64,000 bases of DNA from Pararhizobium_B sp963838155 (GTDB taxonomy: Bacteria; Pseudomonadota; Alphaproteobacteria; Rhizobiales; Rhizobiaceae), in assembly GCA_963838155.1 (NCBI GenBank), contig CAWIQE010000038.1, positions 156,979-220,978 of the forward strand. Reading direction: 5' to 3'. The notes below the pieces were generated by a model. That model saw only the letters and a list, made by a program, of their open reading frames with translations. It did no database searches and had not been told where the DNA came from. Below, one piece after another: positions 44,545 through 52,448 of the stretch; the first letter of the stretch is position 1, and the number at the start of each line of letters is the position of its first letter. A program made the position numbers and the translations under genes.

Positions 44545-44558
44545 TTGATCTGCGTCAA
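44545..44558. promoter_or_regulatory. FNR/FixK-type box in the cydDC/cydABX intergenic region
   Basis: TTGATCTGCGTCAA matches TTGA-N6-TCAA, the site bound by FixK/FNR/Anr regulators. It is 57 nt before the cydA ATG and 71 nt before the cydD ATG, so it can serve both directions. It implies induction under low oxygen. Confidence 0.8.
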
Positions 44559-44614
44559 GGTCGAGTTGCGCCGCAACGATCATTTTCCGCGCCGAAATCT
44601 GAAAGGAACCTTCG

Positions 44615-46201
44615 ATGTACGATTCCCTCGTCGTAGACCTGTCGCGCCTGCAGTTCGCGCTCACAGCGCTCTACCATTTCCTGTTCGTGCCGCTGACCCT
44701 CGGCCTGTCGATCCTGGTCGCCATGATGGAGACCGTCTACGTCATGACCCGGCGGGCGATCTGGCGCGACATGACCAAGTTCTGGGGCCTCCTGTTCGGC
44801 ATCAACTTCGCCCTCGGGGTCGCCACAGGTATCACGATGGAATTCCAGTTCGGCATGAACTGGGCCTATTATTCGCACTATGTCGGCGACGTCTTCGGGG
44901 CGCCGCTCGCGATCGAAGGCCTGATGGCGTTCTTCCTCGAGGCGACGTTCGTCGGCCTGTTCTTCTTCGGCTGGGACAAGCTGTCGCCCCGCGCCCACAT
45001 GGTCGTCACCTGGCTCATGGCTCTCGGGACGAACTTCTCGGCCCTCTGGATCCTGATCGCCAACGGCTGGATGCAGCATCCCGTCGGCTCGGCCTTCAAT
45101 CCCGACACCATGCGCATGGAGGTCACCGACTTCATGGCGGTGCTGCTCAACCCGACGGCGCAGGCGAAGTTCGTCCATACCGTGTCGGCCGGCTATGTCT
45201 GCGGCGCGGTCTTCGTGCTGTCGGTCTCGGCCTTCTACCTGCTGCGCGGCCGGCATGTCGAACTGGCGAAGCGCTCCTTCGTCATCGCCGCCGCCTTCGG
45301 GCTCGCCGCGACCGCTTCCGTCATCGTCCTCGGCGACGAGAGCGGCTACACGATCACCGACAACCAGAAGATGAAGCTCGCCGCGATGGAGGCGATGTGG
45401 GAGACGGAGAAGGCGCCGGCCGCCATCACCGCCTTCGGCGTGCCCGACATGGAGACGCACGAAACGCGCTATGCGATCCGCATCCCGTGGCTCATGGGGC
45501 TGATCGGCACGCGCTCACTCGACAAGCAGATCCCCGGCATCGTCGATCTGGTCCGGGCGACGGAGGTGCGGGTCAGGAACGGCCTCATCGCCTACGACGC
45601 GCTCGAGCGGCTGAAGGCGAACCGCGCCGATGCCGCCGCACGGGCCACCTTCTCCGCCAACGGCGCCGATCTCGGCTACGCTCTGCTCCTCAAGCAGTAC
45701 ATCCCCGATCCGCGCAAGGCGACCGACGACCAGATCCGGCAGGCCGCCTGGTCGACCGTACCCTCGGTTCCGTCGCTGTTCTTCTCGTTCCGCATCATGG
45801 TGCTTGCCGGGTTCGTGCTGTTCGCGGTGTTCGCCGTCTCGCTGTGGCATACGGTGCGCGAGACCCCCGCGCCGCGCTGGCTCTTCCGCCTTGCGCTCTG
45901 GTCGCTGCCGCTGCCGTGGATCGCGATCGAGCTCGGCTGGTTCCTGGCGGAGTTCGGCCGCCAGCCCTGGATCATCGACGGCGTCCTGCCGACCTTCCTG
46001 GCCACGTCCGATCTCGGCGTCGCCGATCTCGCGATCACCATTGCCGGCTTCACCCTCGTCTACGGCGTGCTGGCGGTCATCGAGGTCCGCCTGATGCTGG
46101 CAGCCATCCGCAAGGGACCCGCCGCCGTGGCGAACGACCTCGGCACCGCCCTGCCGGGCTTCGGCAGCGCCGAGCTGCCGGGATACAACCCGGCGGAATG
46201 A
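44615..46201 (+). CDS. cydA: Cytochrome bd ubiquinol oxidase subunit I
   Basis: 528 residues with nine or more helices. A heme-ligand His lies in LTALYHFLFVPLTLGLS near residue 21. The GRQPW motif is in GWFLAEFGRQPWIIDGVLP. A long Q-loop between helices 6 and 7 (NGLIAYDALERLKANRADAAAR, LGYALLLKQYIPDP) places it in the bd-I-like long-loop class rather than the cyanide-insensitive oxidase class. It oxidises quinol and reduces oxygen with high affinity. AAAGGAA precedes the ATG. Confidence 0.96.
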   Translation: MYDSLVVDLSRLQFALTALYHFLFVPLTLGLSILVAMMETVYVMTRRAIWRDMTKFWGLLFGINFALGVATGITMEFQFGMNWAYYSHYVGDVFGAPLAIEGLMAFFLEATFVGLFFFGWDKLSPRAHMVVTWLMALGTNFSALWILIANGWMQHPVGSAFNPDTMRMEVTDFMAVLLNPTAQAKFVHTVSAGYVCGAVFVLSVSAFYLLRGRHVELAKRSFVIAAAFGLAATASVIVLGDESGYTITDNQKMKLAAMEAMWETEKAPAAITAFGVPDMETHETRYAIRIPWLMGLIGTRSLDKQIPGIVDLVRATEVRVRNGLIAYDALERLKANRADAAARATFSANGADLGYALLLKQYIPDPRKATDDQIRQAAWSTVPSVPSLFFSFRIMVLAGFVLFAVFAVSLWHTVRETPAPRWLFRLALWSLPLPWIAIELGWFLAEFGRQPWIIDGVLPTFLATSDLGVADLAITIAGFTLVYGVLAVIEVRLMLAAIRKGPAAVANDLGTALPGFGSAELPGYNPAE

Positions 46202-46226
46202 CCCCAATTCAACGAGGAACGAGACA

Positions 46227-47381
46227 ATGTTCGACTTCTTATTCGACTACGGAACGCTCCGCATCGTCTGGTGGGGCCTTCTCGGCACGCTGCTGATCGG
46301 CTTCGCCGTCATGGACGGCTTCGACCTCGGCGTCGGCGCGCTCCTGCCGTTCGTGGCCAGGAGCGATCTGGAACGGCGCGTCGTCATCAACACCGTGGGC
46401 CCCGTCTGGGAAGGCAACCAGGTCTGGTTCATCCTCGGCGGCGGCGCGATCTTCGCGGCCTGGCCGGCCCTCTACGCCCTGAGCTTTTCGGGCTTCTATC
46501 TCGCGATGTTCGTGGTCCTGCTGGCGCTCATCCTCCGGCCGGTCGCCTTCAAGTACCGCTCGAAGCGCGAGGGCGCGGCCTGGCGGCGCAACTGGGACTG
46601 GGCGCTGTTCGTCGGCGGTGCCGTGCCGGCCCTGATCTTCGGCGTCGCCGTCGGCAACGCGCTCCAGGGCGTTCCCTTCCACTTTACGGACGATCTTCGC
46701 CCGATCTACGAAGGAACGTTCTTCGGCCTGCTCAATCCGCTCGCGCTCTATTGCGGGCTGGTCTCGCTCGCCATGCTGGTCATGCACGGCGCCGCGTGGC
46801 TCGCGATCAGGACCGAAGGCGCCATCGCCGACCGATCGGTGCGCGCCGGCTCCCTGGCGGCCCTCGTCACGGCGGTGCTCTTCGCGGGCGGCGGCATCCT
46901 CGTCGCCCTCGGCGCCTTCGGCGGCTACAGCATCACCAGCGCCATCGTCTCAGACGGCGCATCGAATCCCCTGCTGAAGACCGTCGCCGCCGCTCCGACC
47001 GCTTGGCTCGCCAATTTCGCGGCCCGGCCGTGGCTCGCCGCGGTCCCGCTGCTCGGCATCGTGCTGCCGCTCGTCGTCGCCGTCGGCCTGCGCACCCGCC
47101 ATGCCGGAGCGACCTTCGTCGCCTCGGCGCTCTCGATCGCCTGCATCATCGCCACGGTCGGCCTGTCGATGTTCCCGATCATCCTCCCGTCCAGCAGCCA
47201 TCCGGAGGCGGCGCTCACGGTCTTCGACGCATCGTCGAGCCGGGCCACGCTGCGCAACATGCTGGTGGCGACGGTCATCTTCCTTCCGCTCATCCTCGCC
47301 TACACCACCTGGGTCTATTGGGTCCTGTGGGGCAAGGTCAGGCCCGAGGAGATCGAGAATGCCGGCAGCGCGGCCTACTGA
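46227..47381 (+). CDS. cydB: Cytochrome bd ubiquinol oxidase subunit II
   Basis: 384 residues with about eight helices. Landmarks are GFAVMDGFDLGVGALLPF, the GPVWEGNQVWFILGGGAIFAAWPALYA segment and RPVAFKYRSKREG. Structural partner of CydA. It follows cydA after 25 nt with a GAGG ribosome site and precedes cydX by 21 nt. Confidence 0.96.
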   Translation: MFDFLFDYGTLRIVWWGLLGTLLIGFAVMDGFDLGVGALLPFVARSDLERRVVINTVGPVWEGNQVWFILGGGAIFAAWPALYALSFSGFYLAMFVVLLALILRPVAFKYRSKREGAAWRRNWDWALFVGGAVPALIFGVAVGNALQGVPFHFTDDLRPIYEGTFFGLLNPLALYCGLVSLAMLVMHGAAWLAIRTEGAIADRSVRAGSLAALVTAVLFAGGGILVALGAFGGYSITSAIVSDGASNPLLKTVAAAPTAWLANFAARPWLAAVPLLGIVLPLVVAVGLRTRHAGATFVASALSIACIIATVGLSMFPIILPSSSHPEAALTVFDASSSRATLRNMLVATVIFLPLILAYTTWVYWVLWGKVRPEEIENAGSAAY

Positions 47382-47402
47382 CATCGAAAAAGGAGCCTTC
47401 AC

Positions 47403-47534
47403 ATGTGGTATTTCGCCTGGATTCTCGGCCTCGGCCTCGCAGCGGCCGCCGGCATCCTCAACGCGCTCTGGTACGAACTGAGGACGGTTCGCGAGAACGA
47501 CGAGAGCCGGCCTCCGAGAATGACCACCCCGTAA
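47403..47534 (+). CDS. cydX: Cytochrome bd small subunit CydX
   Basis: 43 residues: MWYFAWILGLGLAAAAGILN, then ALWYELR and a charged tail. The start MWYFAWILG and the single transmembrane helix are diagnostic of CydX/CbdX, a short subunit needed for stability and activity of the bd oxidase. It is 21 nt after cydB with an AAAAAGGAG ribosome site. Confidence 0.93.
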   Translation: MWYFAWILGLGLAAAAGILNALWYELRTVRENDESRPPRMTTP

Positions 47535-47668
47535 ACGGGGGACGGGCGGCGGAGCGCCCGAGGCCCGTCCCTGGGGTCTTCGCCCGGCCGACCTCGGCGC
47601 TCCAGCTCGCGGACCCGCGGCCCGATCGTCCGGCGGTTGCGGCCGCCGCAACGGGGCATCGTGCGGGT

Positions 47669-47684
47669 TGACGTTTCGGCGTCA
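47669..47684. promoter_or_regulatory. Inverted repeat upstream of fixL
   Basis: TGACG-TTTCGG-CGTCA is a perfect 5-bp inverted repeat with a 6-nt spacer, only 8 nt before the presumed fixL start. It could be an operator or an RNA hairpin masking the start. There is no other obvious signal in the 158-nt gap. Confidence 0.4.
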
Positions 47685-47692
47685 TTGACGGA

Positions 47693-49216
47693 ATGAAGGC
47701 GGAGCGTCAGGATCGTTCCGCAATGATGCCAGAACTGCAATTCGACAGGATCGAAAGATCCAGAATCCCCGCCTTCCTGGCGGCCCTTGCCGCCATGGTC
47801 GCGCTGACTGCCGTCTACGCCGTCTTTCATGCGACCCTGCCCGTTCAGCTCATCATCGTCGGATTCCCCGCCCTTGCGTTTGCCGCGGGCCTGACCGGCG
47901 GCTATCCGTCGGCAATCCTCGCGAAGATCCTGGTCCCGGCCGCGCTCCTGTTCCTGCGCCCTTTGGCGGCGCCTGCATTCGACCTTTCCATTCCGACAAT
48001 CGCCATTATCACCATCTTCGCGGCAGGACTGGCCTATCTCGGCGTTCTCTCCAGGCAGACGATCCACGTGTCCCGAAACGGGCAGAAACGCCTCGACGCG
48101 GCCGAACGGCACCTGCGCTCGGTGCTCGACACGGTGCCCGACGCGACCGTCGTCATCGACGAGGCCGGCACCATGGTCTCCTTCAACCGTGCCGCCGAAC
48201 GCCAGTTCGGCTACACCGAGGCCGAGGCCATCGGCAAGAACGTGCGGATCCTCATGCCCGAGCCCTATCACCGCGAGCACGACGGCTATATCCACCGTTA
48301 CCTGTCGACCGGCGAGCGCCGGATCATCGGGATCGACCGCGTCGTGGTCGGCCGACGCAGGGACGGATCGACCTTTCCCATGAAGCTCGCGGTGGGCGAG
48401 ATGACGACCGGCGAGCAGCGCTTCTTCACGGGCTTCATCAGGGACCTGACCGAGCGGGCCGAATCGGAGGCGCGGCTGGAGGAGATCCAGTCCGAACTGG
48501 CCCGCCTCTCGCGCCTCAACGAACTCGGCGAAATGGCCTCGACGCTCGCCCACGAACTCAACCAGCCGCTCGCGGCCATCGCCAACTACGTCCAGGGCTG
48601 CCGCAGGCTGGTCGCCGACCTCGACGATCCCGCCGCCGACCGCCTGCGCGCCGCACTGGACGAGACGGCCAAGCAATCCCTGCGGGCGGGGCAGATCATC
48701 AAGCATCTTCGCGAATTCGTCACGCCCGGCGAAACCCCGAAGGAACCGGAGGACGTGCGCAAGCTGGTGGAGGAAGCTGCCGCGCTCGCGCTTGTCGGCT
48801 CCCGCGAACTGGGCGTGCGCACCGTCTTCGATTTCGACAGCGGCGCGGAAATCGTGATGGCCGACCGCGTGCAGATCCAGCAGGTCCTCATCAATCTCAT
48901 CCGCAACGCCATGGAGGCCATGCGCGACTGCGCGACGCGCGAGCTCTTGGTCACCGTCGCGCCGGACCGCCCGGGCCGCATCGCGGTATCGGTCTCCGAT
49001 ACCGGTCACGGCATGCCCGACGAGATCGCGGCCGAGCTCTTCAAGCCCTTCCTGACGACCAAGCCCGGCGGCATGGGCGTGGGGCTTTCCATTTCGAAGC
49101 GAATCGTCGAAGCACACGGAGGAGCAATCACCATGTGCCAGAGGCCGGAAGGCGGCACCGTGTTCCGTTTCACGTTGCCCGTCATGCAGGAGGAAGCGGA
49201 AAGCCGTGACCGCTGA
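47693..49216 (+). CDS. fixL: Oxygen-sensing heme histidine kinase FixL
   Basis: 507 residues. Four hydrophobic helices (about 25-120) precede a heme PAS domain (about 140-255). The heme-ligand His is H196 in PEPYHREHDGYIHRY, and the distal arginine R216 is in IIGIDRVVVGRRRDGSTFPMKLAVGEM; both match FixL. The kinase core has the phospho-His H287 in LAHELNQPLAAIANY, then N (NLIRNAMEAM), and GMGVGLSISKRIVEAHGG. It autophosphorylates when oxygen leaves the heme and activates FixJ. It overlaps fixJ by 11 nt. Its position beside the cyd genes, rather than fixK or fixNOQP, is unusual. Confidence 0.92.
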   Translation: MKAERQDRSAMMPELQFDRIERSRIPAFLAALAAMVALTAVYAVFHATLPVQLIIVGFPALAFAAGLTGGYPSAILAKILVPAALLFLRPLAAPAFDLSIPTIAIITIFAAGLAYLGVLSRQTIHVSRNGQKRLDAAERHLRSVLDTVPDATVVIDEAGTMVSFNRAAERQFGYTEAEAIGKNVRILMPEPYHREHDGYIHRYLSTGERRIIGIDRVVVGRRRDGSTFPMKLAVGEMTTGEQRFFTGFIRDLTERAESEARLEEIQSELARLSRLNELGEMASTLAHELNQPLAAIANYVQGCRRLVADLDDPAADRLRAALDETAKQSLRAGQIIKHLREFVTPGETPKEPEDVRKLVEEAAALALVGSRELGVRTVFDFDSGAEIVMADRVQIQQVLINLIRNAMEAMRDCATRELLVTVAPDRPGRIAVSVSDTGHGMPDEIAAELFKPFLTTKPGGMGVGLSISKRIVEAHGGAITMCQRPEGGTVFRFTLPVMQEEAESRDR

Positions 49217-49823
49217 GACCATCATCCATATCGTCGACGACGAGGAGCAGGTGCGCAAATCGCTCGCCTTCCTCCTTTCGATCACCGGCCATGCAGTCCG
49301 GGTGCACGATTCGGCGACCGCCTTTCTCGCCGCCGCACGCAACGTTTCGAACGCCGTGCTGGTGACGGACCTGCGCATGCCCGACATGAGCGGGGTCGAG
49401 CTTCTGCGGCGTCTCGGCCGACAGGACGCGATGCTGCCGACCATCGTCGTGACCGGACACGCCGACGTGCCGATGGCGGTGGAAGCGATGAAGGCGGGAG
49501 CCGTCGACTTCATCGAGAAGCCGTTCGAGGACGACGTGCTGCTGGAAGCCATCGGCCGGGCCGTCGCCGCGCTCGACCGGCGCGCAATCGGTCCCGGCGA
49601 CGTCGCCGCCGTTCGGCAACGGGTCGACTCCCTCACCGACCGCGAGAAGCAGATCATGCAGGCCGTCGTCTCCGGCCTGCCCAACAAGACCATCGCCTAC
49701 GACCTCGACATCAGTCCGCGAACCGTCGAAGTCCACCGGGCCAACGTGATGAGCAAGATGGGCGCCAAGAACCTGCCCGAACTCGTCCGCATGGTGCTTT
49801 CCACGACCGACGCGGATCGCTGA
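49206..49823 (+). CDS. fixJ: Two-component response regulator FixJ
   Basis: 205 residues from a GTG start. Receiver domain with VDDEEQ, the phospho-acceptor D55 in LVTDLRMPDMSG, VVTGHADVPMAVEAMKAGAVDFIEKPFED, then a LuxR-type DNA-binding domain with LTDREKQIMQAVVSGLPNKTIAYDLDISPRTVEVHRANVM. The whole matches FixJ closely. In rhizobia FixJ switches on fixK. No fixK gene is in the window, so the FixK box before cydABX must be served from elsewhere. Confidence 0.93.
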   Translation: MTAETIIHIVDDEEQVRKSLAFLLSITGHAVRVHDSATAFLAAARNVSNAVLVTDLRMPDMSGVELLRRLGRQDAMLPTIVVTGHADVPMAVEAMKAGAVDFIEKPFEDDVLLEAIGRAVAALDRRAIGPGDVAAVRQRVDSLTDREKQIMQAVVSGLPNKTIAYDLDISPRTVEVHRANVMSKMGAKNLPELVRMVLSTTDADR

Positions 49824-49929
49824 TCCGCCCAGCCTCGCCGTCCCCCGGCCGCACCCGCCCCGCCCGCCGCGGCGGCGAACGTCCCTGTCCGCTTGCAGGA
49901 AGCGGGCCGGACGCTCCGAAGAAACCGGT

Positions 49930-49958
49930 TTGACAACATACCGTACGTACGGTATGTA
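49930..49958 (+). promoter_or_regulatory. Promoter with perfect 22-bp palindromic operator (TetR autoregulation)
   Basis: TTGACA (49930-49935) and TATGTA (49953-49958) are 17 nt apart. A perfect 22-bp palindrome with half-site ACATACCGTAC fills the spacer (49936-49957). Transcription would start close to 49965, immediately before the TetR ATG at 49966. Confidence 0.75.
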
Positions 49959-49965
49959 TATCGCC

Positions 49966-50598
49966 ATGACCAGACCGACCAAAAATCAGCCCGAGCGCGG
50001 CGACGCCCGCACCCGCCTTCTCGAAGCCGCCCGCGACGTCATTCGCCGCAAGGGTTTCGCCGCGACCAGCGTCGAGGACCTCTGCAAGGCCGCGGGCGTC
50101 ACCAAGGGCGCATACTTCCACCACTTCAAGACCAAGGAAGACCTCGGCGTGGCGGCGGCGAACCATTGGAGCGAGACGACCGGCGCGCTCTTCGCGGCCG
50201 CGCCCTATCACCGCCATGCCGATCCGCTCGACCGCGTGCTCGGCTATCTCGACTTCCGCAAGGCCATCATCGGCGGAGAGCTTGCCGAATGGACCTGTCT
50301 CGTCGGCACGATGACCCAGGAGGCCTACGACGCCCATCCCGCCATCCGCGACGCCTGCGCCCTGAGCATCTTCGACCACGCCGCGACGCTCGAGCCGGAT
50401 ATCGCGGAAGCGATGCGGACCCGCCGGATCGGCGACGTCGGCTGGACCGCGCGAAGCCTCGCCCGCCACACCCAGGCGGTCCTGCAGGGCGCATTCGTGC
50501 TGTCGAAGGCATCCGGCGACGCCCGCCTCGCGCTCGAAAGCATCGATCACCTCAAACGCTACGTCGAATTGCTGTTCAAACCCGGGCAGGCCGAATAG
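49966..50598 (+). CDS. TetR-family regulator, probably translated from a leaderless mRNA
   Basis: About 210 residues. Helix-turn-helix at about 12-60: ARTRLLEAARDVIRRKGFAATSVEDLCKAAGVTKGAYFHHFKTKEDLGVAAA. A TetR C-terminal domain with RKAIIGGELAEWTCLVGTMTQEAY follows, seen in regulators next to SRPBCC genes. ATG at 49966 (MTRPTKNQPE) has no Shine-Dalgarno and lies at the predicted transcription start; the ATG at 49954 would lie inside the operator. It likely represses itself and the following SRPBCC/VOC genes. Confidence 0.9.
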   Translation: MTRPTKNQPERGDARTRLLEAARDVIRRKGFAATSVEDLCKAAGVTKGAYFHHFKTKEDLGVAAANHWSETTGALFAAAPYHRHADPLDRVLGYLDFRKAIIGGELAEWTCLVGTMTQEAYDAHPAIRDACALSIFDHAATLEPDIAEAMRTRRIGDVGWTARSLARHTQAVLQGAFVLSKASGDARLALESIDHLKRYVELLFKPGQAE

Positions 50599-50633
50599 TG
50601 GACCTGCCGGCAAACTCCACGGAGGAACTCCTC

Positions 50634-51077
50634 ATGCCCAATACCGTTCGCCTTCACCGCGTCGTCGCCACGAGGCCGGAAAAGGTCTATCGGGCCTTTC
50701 TCGAACCCGATGCGGTCGCATCCTGGATTCCGCCCTACGGATATCTCTGCACGGTCCACGAACTGACGCCGGAGCCGGGCGGCAAGCACAGGATGTCCTT
50801 TCGCAACTTCACCACGGGCAAGGGCCACTCGTTCGGCGGCGAGTATCTGGAGCTCGTTCCCTTCGAGAAGCTCGTCTACACCGACAGGTTCGACGGCGAC
50901 GGCCTGCCCGGGGAGATGCGGGTCACCGTCACGCTGAAGCCGGTCTCGGTCGGCACCGAGCTGACGATCGTGCAGGAGGGCGTCCCCGACGCGATCCCCC
51001 TGGAGGCGTGCTACCTCGGCTGGCAGGATTCGCTCGTCAAGCTGGCCAAGCTCGTCGAACCCGAAATCAACCAGTAA
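50634..51077 (+). CDS. SRPBCC (AHSA1-like, START-fold) protein
   Basis: 147 residues. Typical AHSA1/polyketide-cyclase-like segments: VRLHRVVATRPEKVYRAFLEPDAVASWIPP, HRMSFRNFTTGKGHSFGGEYLELVPFEKLVYTDRF and the C-terminal helix ACYLGWQDSLVKLAKLVEPE. The fold binds hydrophobic ligands; no activity can be assigned. GGAGG precedes the ATG by 8 nt. It is probably in one operon with TetR upstream and the VOC protein downstream. Confidence 0.88.
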   Translation: MPNTVRLHRVVATRPEKVYRAFLEPDAVASWIPPYGYLCTVHELTPEPGGKHRMSFRNFTTGKGHSFGGEYLELVPFEKLVYTDRFDGDGLPGEMRVTVTLKPVSVGTELTIVQEGVPDAIPLEACYLGWQDSLVKLAKLVEPEINQ

Positions 51078-51103
51078 CGGAAAACCGAACGGGAGGATTA
51101 CCC

Positions 51104-51580
51104 ATGACCGACATCGTCAATTGCCTGTGGTTCAACCACGGCGAAGCCGGCCGCGCCGCCGAATTCTACGCCGCCACCTTTCCCGACAGTCGCGTGACCT
51201 CCGTGAACGCGGCGCCAGGCGATTATCCGGCCGGGCGGGAGGGCAACGAGCTGACCGTCGAATTCACGGTCCTAGGGCGAAAGTTCGTCGGCCTCAACGG
51301 CGGCTCGAACTTCAAGCCGAACGAGGCGGTGAGCTTCATGGTCGTGACCGACAGCCAGGAAGAGACCGACCGCTACTGGAACGCGATCGTCGACGGTGGC
51401 GGCGCCGAAAGCGCCTGCGGCTGGTGCCGGGACCGCTGGGGCTTCTCCTGGCAGATCACGCCGCGGCGCCTCCTCGAGCTGACGACCTCTCCCGACAAGG
51501 CCAAGGCCAAGCGCGCCTTCGACGCCATGATGACGATGAAGAAGATCGACATCGCCGCCATCGAAGCCGCCGCCCGCTGA
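51104..51580 (+). CDS. VOC-fold (PhnB/glyoxalase-like) protein
   Basis: 158 residues. NCLWFNHGEAGRAAEFYAATFPDSRV, FTVLGRKFVGLNGG and ACGWCRDRWGFSWQITPRRLLELTTSPDKAKAKRAFDAMMTMKKIDIAAIEAA match the 3-dmu-9_3-mt/PhnB subgroup of the vicinal oxygen chelate fold. Such proteins often stand beside SRPBCC genes, as here. Catalytic role unknown. GGGAGG ribosome site; 26 nt after the SRPBCC gene. Confidence 0.88.
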   Translation: MTDIVNCLWFNHGEAGRAAEFYAATFPDSRVTSVNAAPGDYPAGREGNELTVEFTVLGRKFVGLNGGSNFKPNEAVSFMVVTDSQEETDRYWNAIVDGGGAESACGWCRDRWGFSWQITPRRLLELTTSPDKAKAKRAFDAMMTMKKIDIAAIEAAAR

Positions 51581-51632
51581 CGCGATCCTTGGGGAAAGGC
51601 GCACACCGTCCGGAAGGCGAGACCGCGACGTC

Positions 51633-51670
51633 GGAGCCTGTCGTCGATCCTCGAGACGACGACAGGCTCC
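51633..51670 (+). terminator. Strong hairpin after the VOC gene
   Basis: Perfect 13-bp stem GGAGCCTGTCGTC with a 12-nt loop. No U-run follows, so it may be a type B repeat derivative (same GAGCCTGTC arm) acting as a terminator or mRNA end-stabiliser. Confidence 0.5.
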
Positions 51671-51707
51671 GCGCGCCGTCGTCCGGCGCTTGTGCAGGAA
51701 TGCTCTG

Positions 51708-51723
51708 TTGACTAACATGTTAG
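51708..51723. promoter_or_regulatory. GntR operator copy 1, upstream of gntR
   Basis: TTGACTAACATGTTAG: a -35-like TTGACT fused to the perfect 12-bp palindrome CTAACATGTTAG. The identical 16 nt occur on the minus strand at 57742-57757 in front of the binding-protein gene at the far end of the same cluster. Confidence 0.75.
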
Positions 51724-51750
51724 CAGGATTTCACGGTCGGGAGTTCGCAC

Positions 51751-52422
51751 GTGCCCCTGGAGAAGACGAGCCAGCGCGAAAAGGCGTATGCCAGTTTCAC
51801 CAAACACCTTCTGGCGCGCGACATTCGTCCCGGCCAGTTCGTCAGCCAGCGGCAACTGGTCGAACTGACCGGCCTGCCGCTCGCCGCCATCCGCGAACTG
51901 ATCCCCCGCCTCGAGACCGAGGGACTGATCAGGACGATACCGCAGCGCGGCCTCCAGATCGCCAGCATCGACGTCAACCTGATCCGCGACGCGTTCCAGT
52001 TCCGCCTCTTCATCGAGCGCGAGGCGGTCGCGGAATTCGCAACGGCGGCGTCCGCGGCGACCGTCGCCACGGTGCGGAAGGAGCACGAGGCGATCATGGC
52101 CGCCGTCGAGGGCCTTCGCCCCGGAGAGGCCGTGCCGAACCACCTCGTCGTCGCCGCGCAAGGGGTGGACTGGCGCCTGCACAACACGATCATCGAGGCT
52201 TTGGGAAACAAGGTGATCTCCGACGCCTACCGGGTCAATTCGATCAAGATCAGCCTCGTCCGGCAGGAACAGGGGCGGCTATTCGACCAGCTCGTCCTTC
52301 CCACGATGCGCGATCACATGCGCATCATCGAGGCCATCGAGGCCGGCAATCCGACGCTTGCCGCCGCCGCGATGACGGCGCACATCATGACCGGCCGCAA
52401 TCGCGCCCTCGGCCTCGGGTGA
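51751..52422 (+). CDS. GntR-family regulator, FCD subfamily, of the adjoining transport/catabolic cluster
   Basis: 223 residues from GTG with GGGAG 8 nt upstream. Winged helix at about 10-75 (FTKHLLARDIRPGQFVSQRQLVELTGLPLAAIRELIPRLETEGLI) and an FCD domain with DWRLHNTIIEALGN and MRDHMRIIEAIEAGN. It lies tail to tail with the importer operon, 27 nt away. The shared operator at its own promoter and at 57742 indicates that it controls itself, the importer operon and the aldolase. Confidence 0.92.
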   Translation: MPLEKTSQREKAYASFTKHLLARDIRPGQFVSQRQLVELTGLPLAAIRELIPRLETEGLIRTIPQRGLQIASIDVNLIRDAFQFRLFIEREAVAEFATAASAATVATVRKEHEAIMAAVEGLRPGEAVPNHLVVAAQGVDWRLHNTIIEALGNKVISDAYRVNSIKISLVRQEQGRLFDQLVLPTMRDHMRIIEAIEAGNPTLAAAAMTAHIMTGRNRALGLG

Positions 52423-52448
52423 GGGAGCCGGCGCCGGAAAGGCGTCCA

